From an uncultured Faecalibacterium sp. (GTDB lineage: Bacteria > Bacillota > Clostridia > Oscillospirales > Ruminococcaceae), in contig UQDV01000021.1 in NCBI GenBank assembly GCA_900539945.1, positions 1 to 42,066 on the forward strand: 42,066 nucleotides of DNA. Direction: 5' to 3'. The notes below the pieces were generated by a model. That model saw only the letters and a list, made by a program, of their open reading frames with translations. It had not been told where the DNA came from and ran no database searches. Of the stretch, positions 16,911-24,151 are shown piece after piece (position 1 is the stretch's first letter; each line of letters opens with the position of its first letter). The position numbers and the translations under genes are program-made.

Positions 16911-18266
16911 TTACTGCTTCAGAATTCGTTTGTTGATCTTTTCCACAATGCGGTCGGCGCAGCGATGGATGGCCTCCAGATCCTGGCCCTCCACCATCAC
17001 GCGGAGCTTGGGCTCGGTGCCGGACACGCGCACCAGTACGCGGCCCATGCCCATCAGCTTCTGCTGCTCGTTCTCAATGAAACCGGCCAGCACTTCGTCC
17101 TCTTTGTAGGCGGCCTTCTGGGCAGCATTGGCGGTCACATTCACCAGCACCTGGGGGTACTGTTCATAGATGCCGTTCAGCTCGCTCATCTTCTTGCCGC
17201 TCTCGGCCAGCAGCTTGAGCAGCTTGCCGGCGGTCAGCTCGCCGTCACCGGTGGTGGCATGGTGCAGCAGGATCACATGGCCGCTCTGCTCACCGCCGAT
17301 GGCGTAGCCGTTCTCGCGCATGTTCTCCAGCACATAGCGGTCGCCCACAGCGGTCTTTTCGGTGTGGATGCCCTGGCTCTCCATGTATTTGATGAAGCCC
17401 AGGTTGGACATCACGGTCACAACGGCCGTGTCGCCGTCCAGACGGTCCTTCTCCTTCATGGTCATGGCCAGCAGGGCAATGATCTTGTCGCCGTCCATCT
17501 CGCGGCCCTTCTCGTCGCAGGCAAGGCAGCGGTCGGCATCGCCGTCAAAGGCGATGCCGCAGTCAAAACCGCCGGCCACCACGGCCTTTTCCAGATTGTC
17601 CAGATGCGTGCTGCCCACGCCCTTGTTGATGTTCTCGCCGTCCGGGCTGATGCCCAGGAAGGCGCACTTGGCGCCCAGCCGGGGGAACAGCTTCTGTGCC
17701 ACCACGGCGGAAGCGCCGTTGGCGCAGTCGATGCAGATGTTCAGGCCGGACAGGTCGCCGTGGATGGACTCGTACAGATGGTCCACATAGTCCTGCAGGC
17801 CGTCATCGCGGCGGTACACGCGGCCCACATCGTCGCCGGTCATCAGCTGGATGCCCGCACAGTCGTTGTCGATGTAAGCCTCGATCTGGTTTTCCACCTC
17901 ATCCGGCAGCTTGTAGCCGCTGCCCGCAAAGATCTTGATGCCGTTGAACTCCATCGGGTTGTGGGAGGCCGAAATGACCACACCGGCGTCTGCGTTGTAC
18001 TTGCGCACCAGATAGGCCACGGCGGGGGTGGGCAGCACACCCAGACTCTCCACGTCCGCACCCACGCTGCACAGACCGGCGGTCAGGGCAGCTTCCAGCA
18101 TGTCGCCGGACTGGCGGGTGTCCTTGCCGATCAGGATGCGGGGGCGGTGGCCGGTGCTGCCGGTGAGCACCGCTGCCGCGCCGCGGCCGATCTTCATTGC
18201 CAGTTCACAGGTCAGGTCTGCACCGGCCACGCCGCGCACACCGTCGGTCCCAAAGTATTTTCCCAT
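16911..18266 (-). CDS. glmM: Phosphoglucosamine mutase
   Basis: A 451-residue enzyme that isomerises glucosamine-6-P to glucosamine-1-P, feeding UDP-GlcNAc for peptidoglycan and surface sugars. The N-terminus MGKYFGTDGVRG is the family start and defines the ATG at 18266; the 63 in-frame residues upstream lie in a repeat element and are rejected. The phosphoserine loop is VVISASHNP (Ser101), the metal loop DGDADR, and the sugar-binding motif GEQSGH. Length matches the family. It is followed directly by the RNA methyltransferase gene. Confidence 0.97.
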   Translation of the reverse strand: MGKYFGTDGVRGVAGADLTCELAMKIGRGAAAVLTGSTGHRPRILIGKDTRQSGDMLEAALTAGLCSVGADVESLGVLPTPAVAYLVRKYNADAGVVISASHNPMEFNGIKIFAGSGYKLPDEVENQIEAYIDNDCAGIQLMTGDDVGRVYRRDDGLQDYVDHLYESIHGDLSGLNICIDCANGASAVVAQKLFPRLGAKCAFLGISPDGENINKGVGSTHLDNLEKAVVAGGFDCGIAFDGDADRCLACDEKGREMDGDKIIALLAMTMKEKDRLDGDTAVVTVMSNLGFIKYMESQGIHTEKTAVGDRYVLENMRENGYAIGGEQSGHVILLHHATTGDGELTAGKLLKLLAESGKKMSELNGIYEQYPQVLVNVTANAAQKAAYKEDEVLAGFIENEQQKLMGMGRVLVRVSGTEPKLRVMVEGQDLEAIHRCADRIVEKINKRILKQ

Positions 18267-18321
18267 AATAATACCCCACTTTCTATAGAAAGAATCAAGT
18301 TTTAATATTGTAAGCATCCTC

Positions 18322-18453
18322 GCCCTCTCCGTCATCGCTGCGCGATGCCACCTCTCCCAAAGTGAGAGGCTTTGGCAGTCCATGCAAAGTTCACGGTTTT
18401 GCCAAGGGCTCTCCCTTTGGGAGAGCTGTCGAACGAAGTGAGACTGAGAGGGC
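18322..18453. repeat. 132-bp MITE-like palindromic element
   Basis: Terminal inverted repeats GCCCTCTC-C-GTC and GAC-T-GAGAGGGC bound the element. Inside are CATCGC/GCGATG, CCTCTC/GAGAGG, GCTCTCCC/GGGAGAGC and a central TTGGCA/TGCCAA pair, so either strand can fold into a long branched hairpin. It has no coding potential. It fills the glmM-ruvB gap. A half-copy of similar layout lies between nrdD and nrdG (2692-2744). Confidence 0.75.
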
Positions 18454-18466
18454 AAGCCCGTTTATC

Positions 18467-19522
18467 TCAGAACAAACTCTGCTGGCCGTTGTCCTCCGGT
18501 GCCCCGGACTCCGGGGCTTTCATGCCCAGATGCTCGTAGGCCAGGCGGGTCACGCACCGGCCCCGGGGCGTCCGGGTCAGAAAGCCCATCTGCATCAGAT
18601 ACGGCTCACACAGGTCCTCCAGCGTCACGGCTTCTTCGCCCAGAGCCGCCGCCAGCGTCTCCAGACCCACCGGGCCACCGTTGTACATCTCGATGATGGC
18701 ACGCAGCACGCTGCGGTCCAGCTCATCCAGACCCAAAGCGTCCACGTCCATGCGCTTGAGACCCATCAGGGCCACATCCCGGTCAATGACGCCGTCCCCC
18801 AGCACCGTGGCAAAGTCACGGATGCGCTTGAGGAAGCGGTTGGCCACACGGGGCGTGCCCCGGCTGCACTTGGCCAGCTCGTAGGCACCTTCCGGCGTGA
18901 TGGGCTGGTCCAGGATGCCCGCCGACCGCATGATGATGCGGGCCAGCTCGTCCGGGCCGTACAGCTCCAGCTTGAGCAGCACGCCGAAGCGGTCCCGCAA
19001 AGGACCGGTGATCTGGCCCGCCCGGGTGGTGGCACCCACCAGCGTGAACCGCGGCAGGTTGATGCGGATGCTCTGGGCGCTGGGGCCCTTGCCGATCATG
19101 ATATCCAGCGCGTAGTCCTCCAGCGCCGGGTACAGCACCTCTTCCACCTGCCGGGACAGGCGGTGAATCTCGTCGATGAACAGCACATCGCCCTCCTGCA
19201 GGTTGGTCAGCAGGGCGGCCAAGTCGCCGGGCTTTTCGATGGCCGGGCCGCTGGTGATGCGGATCTGCACTCCCATCTCGTTGGCGATGATCCCGGCCAG
19301 GGTGGTCTTGCCCAGGCCCGGCGGGCCATAGAGCAGGATGTGGTCCACCGGCTCCCCGCGCCGCTTGGCGGCTTCCAGATAGATCTTCAGGTTCTGCTTG
19401 ACTTTTTCCTGCCCGATGTAGTCCTCCAGATGCTGCGGGCGGAGGTTGTTTTCTTCGCTGTCCGCAGCGGTCATGCCGGGCTGCATCATTTTTGCGCCGT
19501 ACAGCGCGGTTTCGTCCTGCAT
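18467..19522 (-). CDS. ruvB: Holliday junction branch migration helicase RuvB
   Basis: A 351-residue AAA+ motor that, with RuvA, drives branch migration of Holliday junctions. Walker [13 protein letters not shown], Walker [10 protein letters not shown], and sensor/winged-helix regions with RTPRGRCVT near the C-terminus are intact. The family-typical [16 protein letters not shown] precedes the ATPase core. It begins 3 nt after ruvA with AGGAGG. Last gene of ruvC-ruvA-ruvB. Confidence 0.98.
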   Translation of the reverse strand: MQDETALYGAKMMQPGMTAADSEENNLRPQHLEDYIGQEKVKQNLKIYLEAAKRRGEPVDHILLYGPPGLGKTTLAGIIANEMGVQIRITSGPAIEKPGDLAALLTNLQEGDVLFIDEIHRLSRQVEEVLYPALEDYALDIMIGKGPSAQSIRINLPRFTLVGATTRAGQITGPLRDRFGVLLKLELYGPDELARIIMRSAGILDQPITPEGAYELAKCSRGTPRVANRFLKRIRDFATVLGDGVIDRDVALMGLKRMDVDALGLDELDRSVLRAIIEMYNGGPVGLETLAAALGEEAVTLEDLCEPYLMQMGFLTRTPRGRCVTRLAYEHLGMKAPESGAPEDNGQQSLF

Positions 19523-19525
19523 TGT

Positions 19526-20137
19526 TTACCTCCTGCCTGCCATGCCGCGCAAGGCCAGCTTGATGATCTCTTCCACGGGCAAGGTCGCGTCGATCTTGGA
19601 AATGGCCAGCGCCGCTTCGCTCTGGCTGTAGCCCAGCGATACCAGCGCCGCAATGGCCTGTGCCGAACTCTGGGAGGCCGGTGCGTCGGACGCAGCACCG
19701 GCCACATCCTCCAGCGAGATGCCGTCCACAAAGCCCTTGGCCACCTTATCCTTCAGTTCCAGCACGATGCGCTGGGCCAGCTTGGGGCCAACGCCGGAGG
19801 CCGCCTTGAACGCCTTGTGATCCCCCGCCGAGATGGCCAGCGCCACCCGCTGCGGCTCCATGACGCTCAGGATGGCCAGCCCCACCTTGGGGCCCACGCC
19901 GGACACGGCGGTGAGCATCTCAAAGCAGGCCTGCTGCTCCTCGGTGGCAAAACCGTACAGGCTCACGTCGTTTTCGGTCACACTCATCACGGTGTAGAGG
20001 GTGGCTTCCTTGCCCACACCGGGCAGGGCCCCCGCCACACTGGCCGGGCACTGGGCATAGTAGCCCACGCCGCCGCAGCTGAGCACCACCGCACTCATGC
20101 TTTTTTTTACGATTTTTCCAGTCAGACAGTAGATCAT
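19526..20137 (-). CDS. ruvA: Holliday junction branch migration subunit RuvA
   Basis: A 203-residue protein that tetramerises on Holliday junctions and recruits RuvB. It has the N-terminal OB domain (MIYCLTGKIV), two helix-hairpin-helix motifs (LTAVSGVGPKVGLAIL and KAASGVGPKLAQRIV), and a C-terminal UBA-like domain with ALVSLGYSQSEA that contacts RuvB. GAGGTG upstream sets the start 10 nt after ruvC. Confidence 0.97.
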   Translation of the reverse strand: MIYCLTGKIVKKSMSAVVLSCGGVGYYAQCPASVAGALPGVGKEATLYTVMSVTENDVSLYGFATEEQQACFEMLTAVSGVGPKVGLAILSVMEPQRVALAISAGDHKAFKAASGVGPKLAQRIVLELKDKVAKGFVDGISLEDVAGAASDAPASQSSAQAIAALVSLGYSQSEAALAISKIDATLPVEEIIKLALRGMAGRR

Positions 20138-20147
20138 GGATCACACC

Positions 20148-20660
20148 TCAGATCGGCCCGGCCACACGGCGGGTAAAACGATTCAGCTGATTGCCGTTGG
20201 TATGGCAGAACGTAATGGCCATGGCCAAAGCGTCGGCGGTGTCGTCGGGCTTTGGCACAGCCGGCAGGCTCAGCAGCATGCGGGTCATCTCCTGCACCTG
20301 CTTTTTGACCGCCTTGCCGTACCCGGTGACCGCCTGCTTGACCTGCATGGGGGTGTACTCGTAGATGGGCAGCCCCGCCTGCGCCGCCGCCAGCAGGATC
20401 ACCCCGCGGGCCTCGGCCACGCCGATGACGGTGGTCTGGTTGTGCTGATAGAACAGCTTTTCGATGGCCAGCACCTCCGGCTTCGTGCGCGCGATGACCT
20501 CCTTGACGCCGGTGTACACCTCGTCCAGGCGGCGCTCAAAGGGCACGCCCGCGTCGGTGCATACGGCACCAAAATCCACCGGCGCAAACCGGTTGCCCAC
20601 ATAATCCACCACGCCCCAGCCCACGATGGCGTAGCCGGGGTCGATGCCCAAAACTCTCAT
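20148..20660 (-). CDS. ruvC: Crossover junction endodeoxyribonuclease RuvC
   Basis: A 170-residue resolvase that nicks Holliday junctions symmetrically. The RNase H-like acidic residues are visible: D7 (GIDPGYAIVGWG), E67 (LAIEKLF), and D140/D143 (KPDDTADALA). First gene of the ruv operon, with its own good promoter. No LexA-type site is seen near it, so SOS control is not evident here. Confidence 0.97.
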   Translation of the reverse strand: MRVLGIDPGYAIVGWGVVDYVGNRFAPVDFGAVCTDAGVPFERRLDEVYTGVKEVIARTKPEVLAIEKLFYQHNQTTVIGVAEARGVILLAAAQAGLPIYEYTPMQVKQAVTGYGKAVKKQVQEMTRMLLSLPAVPKPDDTADALAMAITFCHTNGNQLNRFTRRVAGPI

Positions 20661-20691
20661 TCTGCGATACCTTTCCTATTATAATCAGTTT

Positions 20692-20720
20692 ATTATACCA
20701 CACCCATAGGTTGGGAGCAA
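20692..20720 (-). promoter_or_regulatory. Promoter of the ruvCAB operon
   Basis: On the minus strand TTGCTC (20715-20720), a 17-nt spacer and a perfect TATAAT (20692-20697), 32 nt before ruvC. Confidence 0.75.
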
Positions 20721-20848
20721 CCAGAAACCTGTCGCTCCGGCCGCCAAAATGTGCGCATCCGCGTCCAAAAGCCGCCCAATCCCGGCAGTTTCAAAAAACT
20801 TTTACAATTTTTGAAAAAAGGCTTGCTTTTTTTGCGCAGGTATGGTAA

Positions 20849-20854
20849 TATAAT
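20849..20854 (+). promoter_or_regulatory. -10 element of the tRNA-Val promoter
   Basis: TATAAT at 20849-20854 lies 29 nt before the tRNA. A T-rich stretch (about 20828-20833) sits at the -35 distance but is not a strong match. Confidence 0.55.
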
Positions 20855-20882
20855 CAAGCTGATTTCGGCAAAAACAGAATAT

Positions 20883-20958
20883 GGACGGTTAGCTCAGCTG
20901 GTAGAGCATCTGCTTGACGTGCAGGAGGTCACAGGTTCGAGTCCTGTACCGTCCACCA
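20883..20958 (+). tRNA. tRNA-Val, anticodon GAC
   Basis: A 76-nt cloverleaf: 7-bp acceptor GGACGGT/ACCGTCC, D arm GCTCAGCTGGTAGAGC, anticodon loop TTGACGT giving GAC, and T arm ACAGG-TTCGAGT-CCTGT. The CCA end is encoded (20956-20958). It reads GUC/GUU codons. It is divergent from ruvC and is followed by a strong terminator, so it is a single-gene unit. Confidence 0.97.
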
Positions 20959-20966
20959 TACAGTTC

Positions 20967-21013
20967 GTACTCGAACCCGATTCTTTACGAAAAAGGGTTC
21001 GGGTACGTTTTTT
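20967..21013 (+). terminator. Terminator of tRNA-Val
   Basis: GTACTCGAACCC (20967-20978) pairs with GGGTTCGGGTAC (20995-21006), one wobble pair, followed by TTTTTT (21008-21013). Confidence 0.85.
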
Positions 21014-21437
21014 GTTTACGGGAGGTTCGCGGTTGCGGAGTGTAACGAAGCAATGAAAGCCCCAGTGGGGCTTTCAAGCGACAGAACGTTCTTGCGCAGC
21101 AAGATGGAGGGGCCTCGCCCCGACAAGTTCCTGCGGAGGCACTACTCAGAACGGTAAGCAAGAACGAGCAAAGGCAGGGTATCACCATGGCGGTGGTGCC
21201 CTGCCTTTTACGTTTGTCCCTCCTATATGCGTGTTTCGGGTCAATCGCTGCGTACGTCCGTACACAGCCCGTACGCACGTACGCAGGAAAATGAGCAAGT
21301 TCTGGCATATAGGGGTGGTCTTTCGGTTGGCAGTATGATATACTCGGCTCAACATAATAGTTGTAGACAAATGCAATTTTGAAAGTGTATCAATCGTATC
21401 TTAAATAAACGCACCATCTAAAAAGGAGGTCTTAGCT
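21014..21437. other. Non-coding stretch with hairpins downstream of tRNA-Val
   Basis: No credible gene. It holds GAAAGCCCC/GGGGCTTTC (about 21055-21075), a terminator-like stem AAGGCAGGG..CCCTGCCTT with a T-run (21171-21210), the strong inverted repeat at 21248-21286, and an extended -10 promoter TGATATACT (21336-21344). A minus-strand open frame here is not convincing: it crosses the tRNA terminator and has no ribosome site. Confidence 0.6.
21248..21286. repeat. 16-bp near-perfect inverted repeat
   Basis: CTGCGTACGTCCGTAC (21248-21263) and GTACGCACGTACGCAG (21271-21286) are complementary at 15 of 16 positions around a 7-nt spacer. Each arm contains two CGTAC/GTACG units, so four are present. 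No U-tract follows. It could be a protein-binding site, a recombination or nicking hairpin, or a repeat end. Confidence 0.7.
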
Positions 21438-21821
21438 ATGAAAAAAACATCGAGCATTTGGGTTCGCAGAGGTGTTTTGATTCACCGCTTGCATGGTCAA
21501 GGGTTGGCATTAGCTCTCCTATTAAAGCAAAAGCCGATGTCTGCTCCGCAAATTTGCTCATCCCTTTTGGAAAAGGAAATTCACGTTGACCGAAAGAAGA
21601 TTGGGAAACTTTTGGCAGACCTTGAATGGTGGGGAATTGTTTCTAACGAGAATGGTATATACAGCTGTCAGTGTGCTGCGTTGGATGGTTTCCAAGAGAA
21701 CTATAATGAAAGCCAACTGATTGATTTGATTGGGCTGACTCAAAACACTGTAAATGGCCAGTCTTTTTACAGTTCTGTGCCTCCAATGAGTGTTAGTTCT
21801 CGTGGGCCTAGCGGGGCATGA
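21438..21821 (+). CDS. Small winged-helix-like hypothetical protein
   Basis: A 127-residue protein I do not recognise. A strong AAGGAGG precedes the ATG. Residues about 25-75 (LALLLKQKPMSAPQICSSLL through KKIGKLLADLEWWGIV) look like a winged-helix fold: helix, turn, recognition helix, then a short wing, as in small transcription or replication regulators. The C-terminal third is Ser/Asn-rich and probably disordered. Codon use is more AT-rich than the flanking housekeeping genes, in line with the acquired-islet view. It lies between the inverted repeat and a GNAT gene. Confidence 0.6.
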   Translation: MKKTSSIWVRRGVLIHRLHGQGLALALLLKQKPMSAPQICSSLLEKEIHVDRKKIGKLLADLEWWGIVSNENGIYSCQCAALDGFQENYNESQLIDLIGLTQNTVNGQSFYSSVPPMSVSSRGPSGA

Positions 21822-21971
21822 TTTTCGGATAGTAAACAGCAGGGTTTGGGGCAGGCACGCCCCAACAAGAAGCTGTCCCAAAGGGGCACAACATTTTCAA
21901 GAATTGAAAATTTGCGGCCACGGGACGGTTCTTGCCCTCTGCAGTTTCCATCGGTGTTATAATCGCCGTCC

Positions 21972-22000
21972 TTGAAAATTCGCCGTATTTCCGTTATACT
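21972..22000 (+). promoter_or_regulatory. Promoter of the GNAT-81 aa pair
   Basis: TTGAAA (21972-21977), 17-nt spacer, TATACT (21995-22000), 22 nt before the GNAT start. A TTTTCAA/TTGAAAA palindrome lies about 70 nt upstream (21893-21909). The 21822-21971 gap otherwise shows only a GGGGC/GCCCC mini-hairpin. Confidence 0.75.
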
Positions 22001-22021
22001 ATAAGAAAAAGAGGTGATAGG

Positions 22022-22534
22022 ATGTTTCTGCAATACTATGTGACCGAATCAACCACCGGAAACCTGGTCAACATTGAAATCAATGCAGCCACCAAAGCTG
22101 ATTTGGATGCAACGCGGAACGGCTGGCAGACAGTCTGGAACACAGATTTCATCCTTGACCCTCAAAAGGAAAAGTATGCAGCCAAAACCGAAGATGGTGA
22201 GATCATCGCGCTGGGAGCCTATCGTGTCTGGAAAGGAAGCGTTGCCGTTTACATTGCCTATATTGAGAGCCAGCCAGAAAGCAACCCAACTTTAGTGGAA
22301 CACAAAAAATATTCCGGCATCGGCAAAGCTATGATTGCGTTCGGCATACAGCTTTCTATTGATGCAAGCTGCAATGGCGTCGTAGTGTTTGAAGCAAAGA
22401 CCGATGATCTGGAACAGCACTATATCCGTGATTTTGGTGCAAGGCCAGTCGCATCTCTGTATCCGGATGGCCCGAAAACCTTTATGATTGCAGATGAAGC
22501 CGCGAAAAACATCTTTTCTTCTTACCTTTTCTGA
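22022..22534 (+). CDS. GNAT-like N-acetyltransferase family protein
   Basis: A 170-residue protein. GAGGTGATAG upstream fixes the ATG at 22022; the longer open frame crosses the promoter. The middle of the protein has the strand-loop-helix of an acetyl-CoA site (KYSGIGKAMIAFGIQLS), close to the GNAT motif A pattern Q/RxxGxG/A, then GVVVFEAKTDDLEQHYIRDFGARPV, which resembles the motif B end (…YxxxGF). Substrate unknown. It is transcribed from its own promoter with the 81-residue gene 19 nt downstream. Both are AT-richer than their neighbours. GNAT enzymes in such pairs can be toxins, but the motif match alone does not show this. Confidence 0.7.
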   Translation: MFLQYYVTESTTGNLVNIEINAATKADLDATRNGWQTVWNTDFILDPQKEKYAAKTEDGEIIALGAYRVWKGSVAVYIAYIESQPESNPTLVEHKKYSGIGKAMIAFGIQLSIDASCNGVVVFEAKTDDLEQHYIRDFGARPVASLYPDGPKTFMIADEAAKNIFSSYLF

Positions 22535-22553
22535 AATTGAAGGAGGAAACCGT

Positions 22554-22799
22554 ATGAAAGAGTATAACAAAGATTTGGATATCGTCTTTTCTCCAATGTC
22601 CGATGAAACGATGTCGTGGCTGGACGAATTGTTTTCAACCTGCAAACGCTTCGGTGTGGATTATTACAACGCTTCCGAAAAAGACCGTGTCTTTGTGGAA
22701 GCTGTTGCTCGAAAGAACTATGGTTTGAAACAGGCATCTGCCAACGGAAAAGCCGCTTCTACCGTGGAGCCGTTCTTTGGGATTCACCGAGCGGTATAA
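22554..22799 (+). CDS. 81-residue hypothetical protein paired with the GNAT gene
   Basis: A short protein with AGGAGG at a good distance. It is acidic in its N-terminal half (YNKDLDIVFSPMSDETMSWLDELFS) with a likely amphipathic helix, then a more basic second half (EAVARKNYGLKQASANGK). I recognise no family. No DNA-binding motif is obvious, unlike the ribbon-helix-helix antitoxins of known GNAT toxin pairs, which also usually sit upstream of the toxin. It shares the GNAT transcript and ends before a clear terminator. Confidence 0.65.
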   Translation: MKEYNKDLDIVFSPMSDETMSWLDELFSTCKRFGVDYYNASEKDRVFVEAVARKNYGLKQASANGKAASTVEPFFGIHRAV

Positions 22800-22807
22800 G
22801 GTTTTCG

Positions 22808-22838
22808 GGTTCGAGTGCTGTGGAGAATGCTCCACCAT
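22808..22838 (+). repeat. Partial copy of the tRNA-Val 3' end (att-like)
   Basis: GGTTCGAGTGCTGT (22808-22821) matches the tRNA T-arm GGTTCGAGTCCTGT (20934-20947) at 13 of 14 bases. After a diverged stretch CCACCAT (22832-22838) repeats 20953-20959, which is the tRNA end plus one base. The two copies bracket the AT-rich islet, as attL/attR do. The middle forms a small GTGGAG/CTCCAC hairpin, so convergence through hairpin structure is possible. Confidence 0.45.
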
Positions 22839-22839
22839 G

Positions 22840-22870
22840 ATCCCCAGGCCATTCGGTCTGGGGATTTTTT
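22840..22870 (+). terminator. Terminator of the GNAT-81 aa transcript
   Basis: TCCCCAG (22841-22847) pairs with CTGGGGA (22858-22864), the stem extended inside by GCC/GGT, and TTTTTT follows (22865-22870). Confidence 0.88.
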
Positions 22871-22942
22871 GTGGTGGGCGGTACAGGACTTGCACGCGGT
22901 CCGGCCTGCCGTTCCGGTCGTCGTGCCTCCCAGTTCAGCAAC

Positions 22943-22972
22943 AAAAAAGCAGTTCTGCCGAAGCAGAACTGC
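22943..22972 (-). terminator. Terminator of rplM-rpsI
   Basis: GCAGTTCTGC (22949-22958) and GCAGAACTGC (22963-22972) form a 10-bp stem with a CGAA (TTCG on the minus strand) tetraloop. Six A residues at 22943-22948 give the U-tract. Confidence 0.92.
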
Positions 22973-22994
22973 CAGGTTTGCGATACGGGGTAAA

Positions 22995-23393
22995 TCAGCG
23001 CTTGCTGAACTGGGGTGCACGACGTGCAGCCTTCAGACCGTACTTCTTACGTTCCTTCATACGAGGATCGCGGGTCAGGAAGCCAGCCTTCTTCAGGACA
23101 GCGCGGTTCTCATCGCTCTGCTGCAGCAGGGCACGGCTCAGGCCGTGGCGGATAGCGCCAGCCTGACCGGAAACACCGCCGCCGGAAACGCGGACGACGA
23201 CGTCATACTTGCCCTCCAGGCCCAGCAGGACCAGCGGAGAACGGACGATCAGCTTCAGGGTCTCCAGACCAAAGTAGTTGTCGATGTCACGATCGTTGAT
23301 GGTGACCTTGCCGGTGCCGGTGTAAACGCGAACGCGGGCAACGGAATCCTTACGACGACCAGTGCCGTAGAAATAAGGTTTGGTTTCGTACAT
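22995..23393 (-). CDS. rpsI: 30S ribosomal protein S9
   Basis: A 132-residue ribosomal protein of the small subunit head, whose C-terminal tail reaches the P-site tRNA. The family N-terminus [16 protein letters not shown], the [21 protein letters not shown] core and the conserved basic end RRAPQFSKR are all present. It follows rplM by 17 nt with GGAGG. Confidence 0.98.
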   Translation of the reverse strand: MYETKPYFYGTGRRKDSVARVRVYTGTGKVTINDRDIDNYFGLETLKLIVRSPLVLLGLEGKYDVVVRVSGGGVSGQAGAIRHGLSRALLQQSDENRAVLKKAGFLTRDPRMKERKKYGLKAARRAPQFSKR

Positions 23394-23410
23394 GTTCGAT
23401 TGCCTCCTTC

Positions 23411-23839
23411 TTAGAACTCGATCTTCTCGGGCTTCTGAGCTGCGTGAGCGTGCTCGGCACCCTGGTAGCAGTGCAGGCGGGTCAGGGCCTTGTCACCGAT
23501 GGTGTTGGAAGGAACCATGCCCTTGATGGCGTAGGTCATAGCCAGATTGCTGTGCTCAGCCATCAGCTTGCTGTACTGGACCTTCTTCAGGCCGCCAATG
23601 TACTTGCTGTGGGTGATGTGGAACTTCTGCTCGGCCTTCTTGCCGGTCAGAACAGCCTGATCGCAGTTGATGACGACAACGTAGTCACCGCAATCGACGT
23701 TGGGGGTGTAGTTGACCTTCTGCTTGCCGCGCAGCAGAACAGCGGCTTCAGCAGCGACGTGGCCCAGGCTCTTGCCGGCAGCGTCGAGCAGATACCACTT
23801 GCGCTCGACTTCAGCGGGCTTTACGAGAGTAGTGCTCAT
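23411..23839 (-). CDS. rplM: 50S ribosomal protein L13
   Basis: A 142-residue large-subunit assembly protein. Visible family motifs are [16 protein letters not shown], the [14 protein letters not shown] core and [15 protein letters not shown] lies before the ATG. First gene of rplM-rpsI, with a strong promoter. The 60-nt leader has a short GCGCCCCACAAGGGTGC stem that could be part of an L13-type autoregulatory leader, but I cannot confirm it. Confidence 0.98.
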   Translation of the reverse strand: MSTTLVKPAEVERKWYLLDAAGKSLGHVAAEAAVLLRGKQKVNYTPNVDCGDYVVVINCDQAVLTGKKAEQKFHITHSKYIGGLKKVQYSKLMAEHSNLAMTYAIKGMVPSNTIGDKALTRLHCYQGAEHAHAAQKPEKIEF

Positions 23840-23900
23840 ATCTATTTCCTCCTGATAAACTCTTTGTACATTTCAGGCACCCTTGTGGGGCGCGAGTGTC

Positions 23901-23950
23901 AGTATACATCATAAAAAGGTGCCTGTCAACAGCATTTTTTGATTTTTTTC
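23901..23950 (-). promoter_or_regulatory. rplM-rpsI promoter with UP-like A-tracts
   Basis: On the minus strand a perfect TTGACA (23924-23929), 17-nt spacer and TATACT (23901-23906). Just upstream of the -35, runs of A (23935-23949 as T on the plus strand) resemble an UP element, as expected for a ribosomal protein promoter. Confidence 0.88.
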
Positions 23951-23966
23951 AGCGAAAATTTTCTGT

Positions 23967-24006
23967 TCTCTCAAAATCTCTCGTTTTCTCTCGAATTCTC
24001 ACGAAT
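23967..24006. repeat. 10-bp phased TCTCTC repeat
   Basis: TCTCTC recurs at 23967, 23977 and 23987, then TCTCAC at 23997: four units with an exact 10-bp period, each followed by an A- or T-rich tetrad. It lies between the divergent rplM promoter and the 24090 promoter. No gene is seen in 23840-24151. Confidence 0.65.
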
Positions 24007-24089
24007 TCAAATTTTCGATTTTTCAAAAAAGTTTTTGCCGGTGCGTGGATATTTTCCGCACCTGCCCGCTACAATTTTGCCTGCGGTTG

Positions 24090-24098
24090 TGTTATACT
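24090..24098 (+). promoter_or_regulatory. Extended -10 promoter of the ttcA-alr-lepA run
   Basis: TGTTATACT: TATACT at 24093-24098 with TGn. It is 54 nt before the first gene. The -35 is weak. Confidence 0.55.
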
Positions 24099-24151
24099 AT
24101 AAAGGATATGGGCAGCTTTGCGCTGCACCGCTTACAAAAGGAGAACTTTTC

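Noticed and set aside
20963..20976. GTTCG-TACT-CGAAC as a LexA/SOS box near ruvCAB
   Set aside because: The Firmicute LexA site is CGAAC-n4-GTTCG, the opposite arrangement. This one is part of the tRNA terminator stem and lies on the tRNA side, not on the ruv promoter.
20985..21308. Minus-strand open frame of 107 residues over the tRNA-Val terminator region
   Set aside because: It spans two terminator-like hairpins and the 16-bp inverted repeat, lacks a ribosome site and has no recognisable domain.
23840..23900. Ribosomal L13 leader regulatory RNA
   Set aside because: The leader is short, and only one weak stem can be seen; not enough to call the family without a covariance search.
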